Shown: in pieces, positions 53,945 through 63,400 of the stretch | Numbering within the stretch: the stretch's first letter is position 1 | Layout of the letters: each line of letters begins with the position of its first letter | Assembly: GCA_012519055.1 (NCBI GenBank) | Contig: JAAYQU010000001.1 | Location: 62,001-126,000, forward strand | Origin: Bacteroidales bacterium | GTDB taxonomy: Bacteria > Bacteroidota > Bacteroidia > Bacteroidales > Salinivirgaceae | DNA length: 64,000 bases | Reading direction: 5' to 3' | Position numbers and translations under genes: made by a program | The notes under the pieces: generated by a model | Database searches by the model: none | Seen by the model: the letters and a program-made list of their open reading frames with translations, nothing else | What the model was told of the DNA's origin: nothing

Positions 53945-55111
53945 ATGGATAAATATAACAAAAAGAGACGTTTACGAATGTCTATACTGCTTTTTGCCTT
54001 CTTAATCAGTTTATTATCTCTGTTATATACAAACCTAATTGTTGACAAACTAAAAATAGAAGAACGCAAAAAAATGGAATTATATGCTTTAGCATTAAAA
54101 AAATTTGCGGAATACGATAATTTAGACGCAGACATGAGTCTGGTTACAGAGATAATAACCAACAACACTACTGTTCCCCTAATACTTACTACAGATACTG
54201 ACAGCATATTGGCTTTTGTAAACTTCAATCCTAAAAAGTCTGAAGACACTAAATATATGGAGTCGGAGCTTGAAAAAATTAAACTAACCCAAGAGCCCAT
54301 TATTATCTCGCTTGCAAACAACGAGGAACAGCGAGTATATTATAAAGACTCTACCGTTCTAACCATTCTGTCATGGTATCCATTCGTACAACTGTTTATG
54401 TTTGCACTATTCATATTAGTAGGTTATATCGCTTTTAGCAACTCGCGTAAAGCCGAACAAAACAGCGTATGGATTGGTATGTCAAAAGAAACCGCACACC
54501 AATTAGGTACACCTATTTCTTCATTGTTGGCTTGGGTAGAAATTTTGAAAAACTATCCTGAAATTGACAGTTATATGAGTGAAATACAAAAAGATATAAA
54601 CAGATTAGATGTTATAGCCCGCAGATTTTCTAAAATAGGATCTTCACCCGACCTAACACTCGAACCAATTGCAGAAGTAATAAAAAGTGCAATTGAATAT
54701 ATGCAATATAGAACACCTGAAAATGTTAATTTCAATTATAACTCGTCACCCAACTCAGAAGTTAGCATAATGATGAATCGTAGCCTTTTTGAATGGGTTA
54801 TAGAAAATTTGATTAGAAATTCAGTTGATGCAATGCAAGGAAAGGGAAATATTAATTTCGATTTATCAGTTACTGGCAAAAAACTATATCTTGATATCAG
54901 CGATACAGGAAAAGGAATTCATAAAAGATACTATAAAACTATATTCAGTCCAGGATATACATCCAAAGAGCGTGGCTGGGGATTAGGCTTATCATTAGCA
55001 AAAAGAATTATTGAAAACTATCATAAAGGAAAATTATTTGTTAAAACCTCAGAATTAAACAAAGGCACCACAATGAGAATTGTTCTTAACATACAACAAA
55101 CACTAAACTAA
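53945..55111 (+). CDS. Membrane sensor histidine kinase (orphan)
   Basis: The 388-residue protein has two membrane segments (about residues 11-33 and 144-164) enclosing a periplasmic sensor of about 110 residues. Then come the kinase motifs: an H box KETAHQLGTPISSLLAW with H185, an N box IENLIRNSVDAM near residue 286, G1 DISDTGKGI near residue 318 and G2 GWGLGLSLAKRI near residue 345. No HAMP domain is evident. The HQLGTP type of H box is common in Bacteroidota kinases. No response regulator gene is adjacent, so the partner is elsewhere. The signal cannot be inferred. Confidence 0.88.
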   Translation: MDKYNKKRRLRMSILLFAFLISLLSLLYTNLIVDKLKIEERKKMELYALALKKFAEYDNLDADMSLVTEIITNNTTVPLILTTDTDSILAFVNFNPKKSEDTKYMESELEKIKLTQEPIIISLANNEEQRVYYKDSTVLTILSWYPFVQLFMFALFILVGYIAFSNSRKAEQNSVWIGMSKETAHQLGTPISSLLAWVEILKNYPEIDSYMSEIQKDINRLDVIARRFSKIGSSPDLTLEPIAEVIKSAIEYMQYRTPENVNFNYNSSPNSEVSIMMNRSLFEWVIENLIRNSVDAMQGKGNINFDLSVTGKKLYLDISDTGKGIHKRYYKTIFSPGYTSKERGWGLGLSLAKRIIENYHKGKLFVKTSELNKGTTMRIVLNIQQTLN

Positions 55112-55217
55112 CAACTTAATCCCGTTTTATTTCATTCCAAACACTTTTTTTTATACTTAAAAAAACAAAAAAAGCAAAATTGAAATCATAGAATAGGGTT
55201 ATTAAAGATAGTTTTAT

Positions 55218-55225
55218 TAATTTTG
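55218..55225 (+). promoter_or_regulatory. Candidate -7 promoter element upstream of the DUF177-rpmF cluster
   Basis: TAATTTTG matches TAnnTTTG perfectly, 83 nt before the start codon. No good -33 was found. Confidence 0.3.
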
Positions 55226-55307
55226 CACGAATTTTGATAATCTGTTGCCCGTTTTTCAAAAAGCATAAAAATAAATCAGCAAAGACAGTGATTAAATTAA
55301 AGTTAAA

Positions 55308-55835
55308 ATGAAAACAACAAAAAGCATTCTTGACAGATATAAGATAAAAATTGCAGAGTTGCCTTTAGGAATATCTGAATACAACTTTGTTCTGGACGAT
55401 GTTCTGTTTTCTTATTTTAACCATCCATACGTTGAAAAGGGAAATGTAGCTGCCAAAGTTACTTTAGACAAAAGACCAAATTTAATTGAAGTCAACATTA
55501 CAGTAAGTGGCACACTCGAAGTACAATGTGACCGTTGTTTAGATTATTTCTTATACCCAATAAATACTAACGAAATAATTCTATATACAATAGGACAACA
55601 AGAAGAACATGAAAACAAAAATGTTGTAATTATTACAAAAGAACAATCAGTAATTGATTTATCGTCAGATTTATATGAAATAGCTGTAACACAATTGCCA
55701 ATAAGCAAAGTTCATCCAAACAATGAACAAGGTGTATCTTTGTGCAATTCTAAAATGTTAGAGTTATTAAATAAATATTTGGTTAATGAAGAACAAATTA
55801 ACCCAACTCAAAAATTAAGTGATATAATAAAATAA
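55308..55835 (+). CDS. DUF177 (YceD-like) protein
   Basis: The 175-residue soluble protein has the DUF177 pattern: VEVNITVSGTLEVQCDRCLDYF (split across residues 63-85) with a CxxC pair, then an acidic stretch and SDLYEIAVTQLPISKVHP near residue 124. Its gene is 12 bp from rpmF, as in most bacteria. The family is conserved next to L32, and in E. coli and plants has been connected with 23S rRNA processing. Its exact role here is inferred from that. Confidence 0.9.
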   Translation: MKTTKSILDRYKIKIAELPLGISEYNFVLDDVLFSYFNHPYVEKGNVAAKVTLDKRPNLIEVNITVSGTLEVQCDRCLDYFLYPINTNEIILYTIGQQEEHENKNVVIITKEQSVIDLSSDLYEIAVTQLPISKVHPNNEQGVSLCNSKMLELLNKYLVNEEQINPTQKLSDIIK

Positions 55836-55847
55836 ATTAATAAAAAA

Positions 55848-56030
55848 ATGGCACATCCTAAACGCAAACAGTCAAAATCAAGACGAGACAAAAGAAGAAC
55901 TCATTTTAAAGCAATCGAGCCTCAATTATCAAAATGCAATAACTGTGGAGCGACACACCGTTATCACAGGATTTGTCCCGAATGTGGATTTTACAGAGGA
56001 CGACTTGTAGATGATAAAAAAGCAGTATAA
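55848..56030 (+). CDS. rpmF: 50S ribosomal protein L32
   Basis: L32 is a small protein of the large ribosomal subunit. The 60 residues start MAHPKRKQSKSRRDKRR and hold a zinc ribbon, CNNCGATHRYHRICPECG, with two CxxC pairs (residues about 25-45). This is the four-cysteine (zinc-binding) form. It follows DUF177 and precedes plsX and fabH, the conserved ribosome/lipid cluster. Confidence 0.98.
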   Translation: MAHPKRKQSKSRRDKRRTHFKAIEPQLSKCNNCGATHRYHRICPECGFYRGRLVDDKKAV

Positions 56031-56052
56031 TACACGTAAAATGTAATAGTTA

Positions 56053-56087
56053 CAGCCCGTATGAATAACTTATTTCACTACGGGTTG
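56053..56087 (+). terminator. Weak hairpin between rpmF and plsX
   Basis: CAGCCCGTA (56053-56061) and TACGGGTTG (56079-56087) pair with one G-U, around a 17-nt loop. No good U tract follows, so it may attenuate or process rather than terminate. Confidence 0.4.
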
Positions 56088-56122
56088 CTCTGTTTGTTAG
56101 TTCTTATTCAAACTAATAACCA

Positions 56123-57091
56123 ATGAACATACTAAAAATTGGTATTGATATAATGGGTGGCGATAAAGCTCCGACTGAGATTGTAAAAGGTGCAATTTTG
56201 GCGAGTAATGCTATTGATAATAATATCAAATTAGTACTCTTCGGAGATTCTACGGCGGTTAAAAATATTTGTGAGCAAAATAATTTCAATCCAGATGTGT
56301 TTGAATTAGTGCATACAACCGAAATAATCGAGATGCACGATCATTCTGCTAAATCTTTTCAAACTAAAACAGACTCGAGTATCACAAAAGGATTTGAATA
56401 TCTTGCCACTCAAAAAATAGATGCCTTTGCAAGTGCCGGAAATACTGGAGCAATGTTAGTTGGTGCCATGATGGTCATTAAACCCATTGAAGGAATTATA
56501 CGCCCTTGCTTATCAACACTATTGCCTAAAACAGACGGAAAAGAAGCAATATTGCTTGATATAGGAATAAACCCTGATTGCAAACCAGAAGTTCTCTTGC
56601 AATGGGGAATAATTGGATCTGTTTTTGCCAAAGAAGTTTATAATATTGAAAATCCCAAAGTTGCTCTTTTGAATGTAGGAACAGAAGAGGGAAAAGGAAA
56701 TCTATTAGCCCGAACCACGTATAAACTAATGAAGGAATCAAGAGATATTAATTTTATTGGCAATATCGAAGGCTCAGATCTTTTTAGGCCAGAAGTGGCC
56801 GATGTTGTTGTTACTGACGGCTTTACAGGGAACGTGGTTTTAAAACAATCAGAAATTATTTACCGATTAGCCCAAAAGCGTGGTATTAATGATGAATATT
56901 TTAACCGATTTAATTTTGAATTATACGGAGGTACACCTATATTAGGCATCAATAAAGCTGTTGTTGTAGGTCATGGAATATCGAAAGCAAGTGCCATTAA
57001 AAACATGATTATCAATACCATAAATATTTTAGAGACAAATTTGACAGCAAAAATCGCAACTCGGATAATGACTGCCAAACAACTAACCTAA
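56123..57091 (+). CDS. plsX: Phosphate acyltransferase PlsX
   Basis: PlsX makes acyl phosphate from acyl-ACP for phospholipid synthesis. The 322 residues show KIGIDIMGGDKAPTEIVKGA (residues 5-24), ASAGNTGAMLVGAMM near residue 102, LLPKTDGKEAILLDIGINPD near 134 and LLNVGTEEGKGN near 183. FIGNIEGSDLF near 211 and VVTDGFTGNVVLK near 227 are further landmarks. Length and motifs are standard. It lies between rpmF and fabH as usual. Confidence 0.96.
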   Translation: MNILKIGIDIMGGDKAPTEIVKGAILASNAIDNNIKLVLFGDSTAVKNICEQNNFNPDVFELVHTTEIIEMHDHSAKSFQTKTDSSITKGFEYLATQKIDAFASAGNTGAMLVGAMMVIKPIEGIIRPCLSTLLPKTDGKEAILLDIGINPDCKPEVLLQWGIIGSVFAKEVYNIENPKVALLNVGTEEGKGNLLARTTYKLMKESRDINFIGNIEGSDLFRPEVADVVVTDGFTGNVVLKQSEIIYRLAQKRGINDEYFNRFNFELYGGTPILGINKAVVVGHGISKASAIKNMIINTINILETNLTAKIATRIMTAKQLT

Positions 57092-57134
57092 GCATTACGA
57101 ATAAAACGATATTTACAATTTAAACTATATACGG

Positions 57135-58139
57135 ATGGACACAATCAGAGCAACTATTACTGGAGTCGCAGCAGCAGTTCCAGACTATATTCTTACCAAC
57201 GAGGAGTTAAGTCAAATGGTTGATACTACCGATGAATGGATAATGACAAGAATTGGTATTAAAGAAAGACATATCATTCGGGAACCAGGAAAAGGAAGTT
57301 CGGATGTTGGTGCAAAAGCAGTATCACTACTACTTGAAAAAACCAATACCAAACCGGAAGAAATTGATCTTCTCATTTGTGCAACCGTGACACCAGACAT
57401 GCAGTTTCCTGCAACTGCAAACATCATAAGCGATAAAGTAGGAATAAAAAACGCCTTTTCATTTGACATAAACGCAGGTTGTAGCGGATTTTTATACACT
57501 CTTTCGACAGGTGCCAAGTTTGTAGAAACAGGCAAATATAAAAAAGTTATAATTGTAGGTGCCGAAAAAATGAGTAGCATAGTTGACTATCAAGACAGAG
57601 CTACTTGTCCAATATTTGGAGATGGTTCAGGTGCTGTTTTATTAGAGCCTACAAATGAAGATATTGGTATAATCGACGAAATATTACAGTCTGATGGAGT
57701 AGGAAGAGTTCACTTACATCAAAAAGCTGGTGGCTCTGTAAAACCCGCTTCACAAGAAACAGTCGCAGCACGCGAACACTATATATATCAAGAAGGACAG
57801 GCAGTTTTCAAATGGGCTGTGTCAAAAATGGCAGATGTCTCTGTTGAAGTAATGAAAAGAAACAAAATTACACCCGAGAATTTAGCTTGGTTAGTTCCGC
57901 ATCAGGCGAATATGAGAATTATTGAGGCTGTTGCAAGACGTATGGGGATTAAGCCAGAACAGGTCATGATTAATATTCAAAAATATGGTAACACCACAGC
58001 GGCTACTCTCCCATTGTGCTTATGGGAATGGGAACCTGTGTTGAAAAAGGGTGACAACATTATTCTTGCAACATTTGGAGCAGGCTTCACATGGGGAGCA
58101 ATATATTTAAAATGGGGATACAACGGCAATGAAATTTAA
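57135..58139 (+). CDS. fabH: 3-oxoacyl-ACP synthase III (FabH)
   Basis: FabH condenses an acyl-CoA with malonyl-ACP to start fatty acid synthesis. The 334 residues have the thiolase-like triad: Cys in [14 protein letters not shown] near residue 118, His in [14 protein letters not shown] near residue 256, and Asn in [14 protein letters not shown] near residue 286. The N-terminal [19 protein letters not shown] and C-terminal [14 protein letters not shown] are typical. Bacteroidota often use branched primers; that cannot be read from sequence. It closes the rpmF-plsX-fabH group and is followed after 16 bp by the bactofilin gene. Confidence 0.96.
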   Translation: MDTIRATITGVAAAVPDYILTNEELSQMVDTTDEWIMTRIGIKERHIIREPGKGSSDVGAKAVSLLLEKTNTKPEEIDLLICATVTPDMQFPATANIISDKVGIKNAFSFDINAGCSGFLYTLSTGAKFVETGKYKKVIIVGAEKMSSIVDYQDRATCPIFGDGSGAVLLEPTNEDIGIIDEILQSDGVGRVHLHQKAGGSVKPASQETVAAREHYIYQEGQAVFKWAVSKMADVSVEVMKRNKITPENLAWLVPHQANMRIIEAVARRMGIKPEQVMINIQKYGNTTAATLPLCLWEWEPVLKKGDNIILATFGAGFTWGAIYLKWGYNGNEI

Positions 58140-58155
58140 TTAAAATATAAAAGAG

Positions 58156-58539
58156 ATGGGAAAAATTAACAATACTGTTGACATCAACTCAATAAATATT
58201 ATTTGCAGAGGCACAACCATTAATGGAGATATTACAACGGACGGAGAAATAAGAATCGATGGTGTTGTTGAAGGAAACCTTCATGCAAAAGGAAAAGTTG
58301 TAATAGGAACATCGGGTCGCCTTAACGGTGAAATTGTGTGTAGAAGTGCAGATATAGAAGGAAAAGTTGAGGGAAAAATAAATGTTAACGAACTACTTTC
58401 CTTTAAAAACACATGCGTTTTTAAAGGCGATATCGTAACAAAACAATTATCAATTGAACCCGGTGCTACATTTAATGGCACATGTCAAATGTCAAACAAT
58501 ATAGTTCAAAATACAGAAATAAAAAACAAGCAAAGTTAA
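58156..58539 (+). CDS. Bactofilin (polymer-forming cytoskeletal protein)
   Basis: The 127-residue protein is a bactofilin. After a short N-terminal tail, residues about 17-112 repeat the beta-helix rungs: GTTINGDITTDGEIRIDGVV, then GNLHAKGKVVIGTSGRLNGE, then KVEGKINVNELLSF and FKGDIVTKQLSIEPGATFNG. Such proteins polymerise without nucleotide at the membrane and influence shape or division. It follows fabH by 16 bp and precedes the ATP synthase cluster. Confidence 0.93.
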   Translation: MGKINNTVDINSINIICRGTTINGDITTDGEIRIDGVVEGNLHAKGKVVIGTSGRLNGEIVCRSADIEGKVEGKINVNELLSFKNTCVFKGDIVTKQLSIEPGATFNGTCQMSNNIVQNTEIKNKQS

Positions 58540-58715
58540 AAGAACACTTATTAGTACTTGTGTAGCAATTACATGTAGCTCTACTGAGCCTTTATTTAAG
58601 TTTTTTTAAGCAAAACATACTATATATTATTAGTTTAACAAACCTTATATAAAACATACTGTTTTTTTATAGTATTTGTTTTTTCACTTTCTTTAAAACT
58701 AATTTACGATATAGA

Positions 58716-59111
58716 ATGGTAAAACAATTAATGAAATCATACGCAATAAGGATACTACTAATAGATATCCTGTTGGTAGTATCGTACATAGCTGTAATCA
58801 CATACACCTCTCTAAGTGTTAGCAATTTGTTGTTTGGTATAATTTTGTCCTTCTTTAGTATCGTTTACTTTTTTTCACAATATGTTTTCATAAAAAAGTC
58901 AATCACAAACAATATTAATAAGATCTTTTTAATATGTTCAGTAACCAAAATGGCAGTATTACTTGTAGGACTTTTGGTATTATTACTGTTATTTAAAGAG
59001 TATGCAAAATTTATAACAATAAGCGTATTAACTCTATACGTACTGTTTACTATTAATGAAATTCATTCTATTTTAGCAACAATAAAAACTAAACGTAACA
59101 AAAAACAATAA
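58716..59111 (+). CDS. Small integral membrane protein preceding atpB (possible AtpI equivalent)
   Basis: The 131-residue protein has four predicted membrane segments (about residues 13-33, 36-55, 72-95, 99-118) and a basic C-terminal tail KTKRNKKQ. Its position directly before atpB on the same strand and the four-helix layout suggest the assembly/accessory protein AtpI, but sequence similarity is not evident by eye. The upstream AtpZ-type small gene that I would expect in many Bacteroidota was not found. There are 178 bp before atpB with a promoter-like element, so it may be transcribed separately. Confidence 0.6.
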   Translation: MVKQLMKSYAIRILLIDILLVVSYIAVITYTSLSVSNLLFGIILSFFSIVYFFSQYVFIKKSITNNINKIFLICSVTKMAVLLVGLLVLLLLFKEYAKFITISVLTLYVLFTINEIHSILATIKTKRNKKQ

Positions 59112-59127
59112 AAGAAATTTCAACTAA

Positions 59128-59159
59128 TTTCAATTATATTGTTAAAGTTATTATATTTG
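59128..59159 (+). promoter_or_regulatory. Candidate promoter of the ATP synthase operon
   Basis: TATATTTG (59152-59159), a perfect -7 match, is preceded after 20 nt by TTTC (59128-59131), one base off TTTG. It lies about 130 nt before atpB. Confidence 0.35.
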
Positions 59160-59289
59160 TTAGGTGAAAATGATTCAAAAAATACTGTTTCTTTAGACAT
59201 AATTAGGTATAGTAAACACTTAATATGGTTTTAAACACCGACAGATATAGATGTGATTTTCATTTATCAACACTGTAAATCTCCAACAA

Positions 59290-60390
59290 ATGAACTTAAC
59301 ATTTTTCGGAAGCTTCAAAGTAAAAAATGTATTGTCAACCTTATTATTAGCAGTACTAACAGTTTTTACTACAAATTCGTCATATGCTACCGATAATACC
59401 GAAGAAGATAGTTTTAACCCAGGACTTATGATAATGGGACATGTAAGCAATTCCTACGAATGGCACATATTAACTACACCTTCGGGCAAACATATATCAA
59501 TACCGCTACCAGTGATTTTATACAGCTCACAAACTGGTTTGAATATTTTTATGTCTTCTAAATTTGAACATGGCCACGCCAGGTATAATAATTTTGAGAT
59601 ATGTAAAGAAGGCACATACAAAGGCAAAATAGTTGAATATAGTGCCGTTGATGGAGAAACACTTATAGGAAAACCTTATGATTTCAGCATTACAAAAAAC
59701 CTTATAGGACTGCTTGTTGGACTTACTCTTACAGCTTTTTTAGTATTAAAATCAGTAAAAATTGCCAACCAAACAAAAGGCGAGCCACCAAGGGGTTTAT
59801 TGTCAGTAATAGAACCTATCGTAATATTTGTTAGAGACGATATTGTTAAATCCTCTATAGGAGAAAAATATGAAAAATTTTTGCCCTTCTTGCTCTCAGT
59901 GTTTTTTATGATTTTTATTACTAACCTTACAGGGATAATTCCAATAGTTCCTTTTGGAGCCAACGTTACTGGTAATATTTCCGTTACTTTAGGTTTAGCC
60001 CTATTCACGTTTTTAACAATACATTTTAATGCCAACAAAGACTATTGGAAACATATATACAACACTCCTGGAGTACCATGGTGGATGAAATTTCCCGTAC
60101 CTATTATGCCCTTTGTGGAATTCATGAGTGTATTGCTTAAACCTTTAGTATTGGCAATCCGACTCTTTGCAAATATTTTAGCTGGTCACGTTATTATTTT
60201 GGCTTTTGTCTCGTTGATTTTTATCTTCGCGCAACTGTCAGCCGTAGCAGCTGGGTTTGTTTCGCCCGTAACTATAATTTTTGTCATGTTTATGTTTTGC
60301 ATCGAGATGTTAGTAGCATTTATTCAAGCTTTTGTGTTTACATTATTGTCAGCAATTTTTATTGGTATGGCAGTAGCAGAAAAGCATTAA
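59290..60390 (+). CDS. atpB: ATP synthase F0 subunit a
   Basis: Subunit a forms the two proton half-channels. The protein is 366 residues, about 95 more than E. coli. The excess is N-terminal: a signal-peptide-like segment (VLSTLLLAVLTVFTTNSSYA, residues 14-33) and an extra-membrane domain to about residue 130, an arrangement seen in Bacteroidota. The core has several membrane segments and the essential arginine in LVLAIRLFANILAGHVII near residue 283. Further landmarks are FLLSVFFMIFITNLTGIIP near residue 198 and VAFIQAFVFTLLSAIFIGMAV at the end. It heads the atpB-E-F-H-A-G order. Confidence 0.95.
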   Translation: MNLTFFGSFKVKNVLSTLLLAVLTVFTTNSSYATDNTEEDSFNPGLMIMGHVSNSYEWHILTTPSGKHISIPLPVILYSSQTGLNIFMSSKFEHGHARYNNFEICKEGTYKGKIVEYSAVDGETLIGKPYDFSITKNLIGLLVGLTLTAFLVLKSVKIANQTKGEPPRGLLSVIEPIVIFVRDDIVKSSIGEKYEKFLPFLLSVFFMIFITNLTGIIPIVPFGANVTGNISVTLGLALFTFLTIHFNANKDYWKHIYNTPGVPWWMKFPVPIMPFVEFMSVLLKPLVLAIRLFANILAGHVIILAFVSLIFIFAQLSAVAAGFVSPVTIIFVMFMFCIEMLVAFIQAFVFTLLSAIFIGMAVAEKH

Positions 60391-60426
60391 TTTATAAAAC
60401 CCATTAATCTATAAAAACAAACAATT

Positions 60427-60687
60427 ATGGTAAGTTTATTAATTATTTTAGGTCAAGCAGCAGTAGGAGCTTCATTAGCAAAAATGGGAGCCGGTATATC
60501 TGCAGCGCTTGTAGTAATTGGAGCAGCATTTGGAATTGGACGTATCGGTTCTCATGCAATGGAATCTATGGCACGTCAGCCAGAAGCAGCAGGCGACATT
60601 CGTTCAGGTATGGTTGTTGCCGCCGCTCTTATTGAGGGTGCAGCGTTTTTTGCACTCGTTATATGTTTTTTGATTTTGTTTGTTTAA
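60427..60687 (+). CDS. atpE: ATP synthase F0 subunit c
   Basis: The c subunit forms the rotor ring. The 86 residues make two helices joined by a polar loop, MARQPEAAGDIR (near residue 49). The ion-binding glutamate lies in ALIEGAAFFALVI near residue 70. The neighbouring residues (IEGAA, and no Gln in the first helix) do not match the sodium-type signature, so proton coupling is likely, an inference. A 15-bp perfect hairpin follows the gene before atpF. Confidence 0.96.
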   Translation: MVSLLIILGQAAVGASLAKMGAGISAALVVIGAAFGIGRIGSHAMESMARQPEAAGDIRSGMVVAAALIEGAAFFALVICFLILFV

Positions 60688-60700
60688 AACAGTCACATTT

Positions 60701-60735
60701 TTATTTTCATGCAGCGGTTGGCTGCATGAAAATAA
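60701..60735 (+). promoter_or_regulatory. Perfect hairpin between atpE and atpF
   Basis: TTATTTTCATGCAGC (60701-60715) pairs over all 15 bp with GCTGCATGAAAATAA (60721-60735) around the loop GGTTG, 13 nt after the atpE stop and 15 nt before atpF. It lacks a U tract, so it more likely stabilises or processes the mRNA than ends it. Confidence 0.7.
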
Positions 60736-60750
60736 TTAATTATTAAGATT

Positions 60751-61245
60751 ATGGAAATTTTTCTACCCGAATTAGGATTGTTTGTATGGACAGTAGTGGC
60801 TTTCGCGGTTTTTTTAATTATCATGAAAAAGTTTGCGTGGAAACCATTAATGGGCATGTTAAATGACAGAGAACAATCAATTGCAGACGCTCTTTCAATG
60901 GCTGAAAAATCAAGGCAAGAGTACGCTGAATTAGAAATAATGCAAAAAAAGATGATTGCCGAAGCGGAAGAAGAGAGAATTAAACTCATTCAAGAAGCAA
61001 GAGCAGAAAAATCTCAAATTATTGCAGAAGCCAAAGAGGAAGCAATCCGCAATGCAAACCAAATAGTCGAAAGAGCCAGACAAGAAATTATTAATGAAAG
61101 AGAAAGAGCTACGAGCGAGTTAAAAGAAGAGATAGCCAAATTTTCAGTTCAGATAGCTGAAATGATACTCAAACAAAAGCTCGAAAGCGACAAAGCTCAG
61201 CAAAAATTAATCGATGAGTACATCAACGATTTAAGAATTAACTAA
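60751..61245 (+). CDS. atpF: ATP synthase F0 subunit b
   Basis: Subunit b is the peripheral stalk that ties F1 to the membrane. The 164 residues have one N-terminal membrane helix (LFVWTVVAFAVFLIIMKKFAW, about residues 8-28) followed by a long, charged coiled coil (residues 35-150) rich in Glu, Lys, Arg and Ala. GMLNDREQSIADALS near residue 34 is a typical start of the helical part. It precedes atpH by 14 bp. Confidence 0.95.
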   Translation: MEIFLPELGLFVWTVVAFAVFLIIMKKFAWKPLMGMLNDREQSIADALSMAEKSRQEYAELEIMQKKMIAEAEEERIKLIQEARAEKSQIIAEAKEEAIRNANQIVERARQEIINERERATSELKEEIAKFSVQIAEMILKQKLESDKAQQKLIDEYINDLRIN

Positions 61246-61259
61246 TTACCTATTGTAAA

Positions 61260-61790
61260 ATGGATCAAAGCGCAATACCTGTTCGATATGCAAAAGCTCT
61301 ATTTGAACTATCAATAGAACAAAATATTGAAGAAGAAATATACAAAGACATTACTCTTATCAATCAAGTCATTGCCGACAATACTGACTTTATGTTAGCA
61401 CTCACTTCACGAGCTATTTTACAATCAGATAAAATTAAAATATTAAAAGAAACTATTGAACCTCACGTTAACAAACTAACATTCAGGTTTTTAAAGCATG
61501 TCATCAAAAAAAGACGAGAAGAATTTATTTTAAGGATAATTCTTGAATTTATAAAGTGCTACAATAAAAGGCACGATATCATTAAAGTCACAGTAAAAAG
61601 TGCTAGCACACTTACAAACGAGCATGTTAGTAAAATAAAAAATATCATATCTGAGCAAACCGGTAAAACTCCTATTATGGCTTATGATGTTGATAAGTCA
61701 CTAATAGGGGGTTATCAGGTTATTATTGATGACAAATTTTACGACATGTCAGTAAAAGGAATGCTAAATAAAATTGAAAAATCATTTTAA
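61260..61790 (+). CDS. atpH: ATP synthase F1 subunit delta
   Basis: Delta sits at the top of F1 and binds subunits alpha and b. The 176 residues start with IPVRYAKALFELSIEQN (residues 6-22), the conserved N-terminal helical domain. A C-terminal GGYQVIIDDKFYDMSVKGMLNKI block (split across residues 151-173) is typical. It lies 14 bp after atpF and 18 bp before atpA in the operon. Confidence 0.94.
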   Translation: MDQSAIPVRYAKALFELSIEQNIEEEIYKDITLINQVIADNTDFMLALTSRAILQSDKIKILKETIEPHVNKLTFRFLKHVIKKRREEFILRIILEFIKCYNKRHDIIKVTVKSASTLTNEHVSKIKNIISEQTGKTPIMAYDVDKSLIGGYQVIIDDKFYDMSVKGMLNKIEKSF

Positions 61791-61808
61791 TACACCAAAA
61801 ATATTATT

Positions 61809-63386
61809 ATGGCTCAAATTAAACCAGCCGAGATTTCGGAAATAATCAAAAAGCAAATCAGCGACATCAATATTGATGGTAAATACGAAGAAGTTGGTAC
61901 TGTACTAACAATTGGAGACGGTATAGCAATTGTTTACGGTTTAACACAAGTACAAGCCAACGAACTTGTTGAATTTCCTAATGGCACTAAGGGTTTAGTG
62001 CTGAATCTCGAGGAAGATAGCGTAGGAGTAGTTTTATTAGGACCTACTGGCGAAATTAAAGAAGGCGACACTGTAAAACGTACTCGTAGAATAGCCTCAA
62101 TTAATGTAGGACACGGTCTGTTAGGGCGAATAATTAATACTATCGGCGAACCATTAGATGGACTTGGCCCAATAACTGGAGAACTGTACGAAATGCCACT
62201 TGAGCGCAAAGCTCCGGGTGTAATCTTCAGACAACCGGTTAAAGAGCCTTTACAAACAGGTATTCTCGCAATTGATGCTATGATTCCAATAGGACGTGGA
62301 CAGCGCGAGTTGATTATTGGTGATAGACAAACAGGAAAGACAGCAATTGCTATTGATACAATCATAAATCAAAAAAAACATTATGATGAAGGCAAACCTG
62401 TTTTTTGTATATACGTAGCTATCGGTCAAAAAGGCTCAACTGTAGCACAAATTGCTGCAACATTACAAAAACATGGAGCTATGGATTATACGGTTATTGT
62501 TTCTGCTACAGCCGCCGATCCAGCAGCAATGCAATTCTATGCTCCTTTCGCAGGAGCGTCAATAGGCGAGTTTTTCAGAGACACAGGAAACCACGCGTTA
62601 GTTGTTTTTGATGATTTATCAAAACAAGCTGTATCATACCGCGAAGTTTCTCTACTTTTAAGAAGACCTCCAGGACGTGAAGCATATCCAGGTGACGTGT
62701 TCTATCTACACTCACGTTTGCTTGAAAGAGCTGCTAAAATTATTGAATCTGATGAAATTGCTAAAAACATGAACGATCTACCCGATGTGTTAAAAGATAA
62801 AGTTAAGGGTGGAGGTTCATTAACAGCTCTTCCAATTATTGAAACACAATCAGGAGACGTATCAGCATATATTCCTACTAACGTAATCTCTATTACTGAC
62901 GGACAGATATTCCTTGAATCAGACTTGTTTAACGCCGGTGTTCGACCAGCAATTAACGTAGGTATTTCTGTTTCGCGTGTTGGAGGAAACGCACAAGTTA
63001 AAGCAATGAAAAAAGTGGCTGGAACCTTGAAAATTGACCAGGCACAATATCGCGAGTTGGAAGCTTTCTCTAAATTTGGTTCTGACTTAGACCCTGCTAC
63101 ATTAGCTGTCTTGGATAAAGGTCGAAAAAATGTCGAGCTACTTAAACAACCACAATATAGTCCTGTACCTGTTGAAAAACAGATAGCTCTTGCTTATGCA
63201 GGTACACGAGGATTATTAAGAGATGTAAGCTTAAACAACGTAAAAAAATGGCAAGAAAAATATCTGTCATTATTAGAAACAAATGGAAAAGAAACTTTAG
63301 AAAGATTACGAAAAGGAGAACTTACGGTGGGAGACGAAGAAACTCTAAAAGCATTTGCTGAAGAGGCTTCAAAGAAACTTGTTTGA
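61809..63386 (+). CDS. atpA: ATP synthase F1 subunit alpha
   Basis: Alpha is the non-catalytic nucleotide-binding subunit of the F1 hexamer. The 525 residues have the usual order: an N-terminal barrel ([14 protein letters not shown] near residue 36), the Walker A loop [14 protein letters not shown] near residue 173, and the Walker B region [14 protein letters not shown] near residue 266. [21 protein letters not shown] follows, then [20 protein letters not shown] near residue 337. The C-terminal [20 protein letters not shown] (near residue 390) is diagnostic. It follows atpH and precedes atpG by 14 bp. Confidence 0.97.
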   Translation: MAQIKPAEISEIIKKQISDINIDGKYEEVGTVLTIGDGIAIVYGLTQVQANELVEFPNGTKGLVLNLEEDSVGVVLLGPTGEIKEGDTVKRTRRIASINVGHGLLGRIINTIGEPLDGLGPITGELYEMPLERKAPGVIFRQPVKEPLQTGILAIDAMIPIGRGQRELIIGDRQTGKTAIAIDTIINQKKHYDEGKPVFCIYVAIGQKGSTVAQIAATLQKHGAMDYTVIVSATAADPAAMQFYAPFAGASIGEFFRDTGNHALVVFDDLSKQAVSYREVSLLLRRPPGREAYPGDVFYLHSRLLERAAKIIESDEIAKNMNDLPDVLKDKVKGGGSLTALPIIETQSGDVSAYIPTNVISITDGQIFLESDLFNAGVRPAINVGISVSRVGGNAQVKAMKKVAGTLKIDQAQYRELEAFSKFGSDLDPATLAVLDKGRKNVELLKQPQYSPVPVEKQIALAYAGTRGLLRDVSLNNVKKWQEKYLSLLETNGKETLERLRKGELTVGDEETLKAFAEEASKKLV

Positions 63387-63400
63387 TAAAATAGTTAGAT

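Noticed and set aside
60427-60687. Sodium-coupled c subunit
   Set aside because: The residues around the ion-binding glutamate (IEGAA) and the lack of a first-helix glutamine do not fit the sodium signature.
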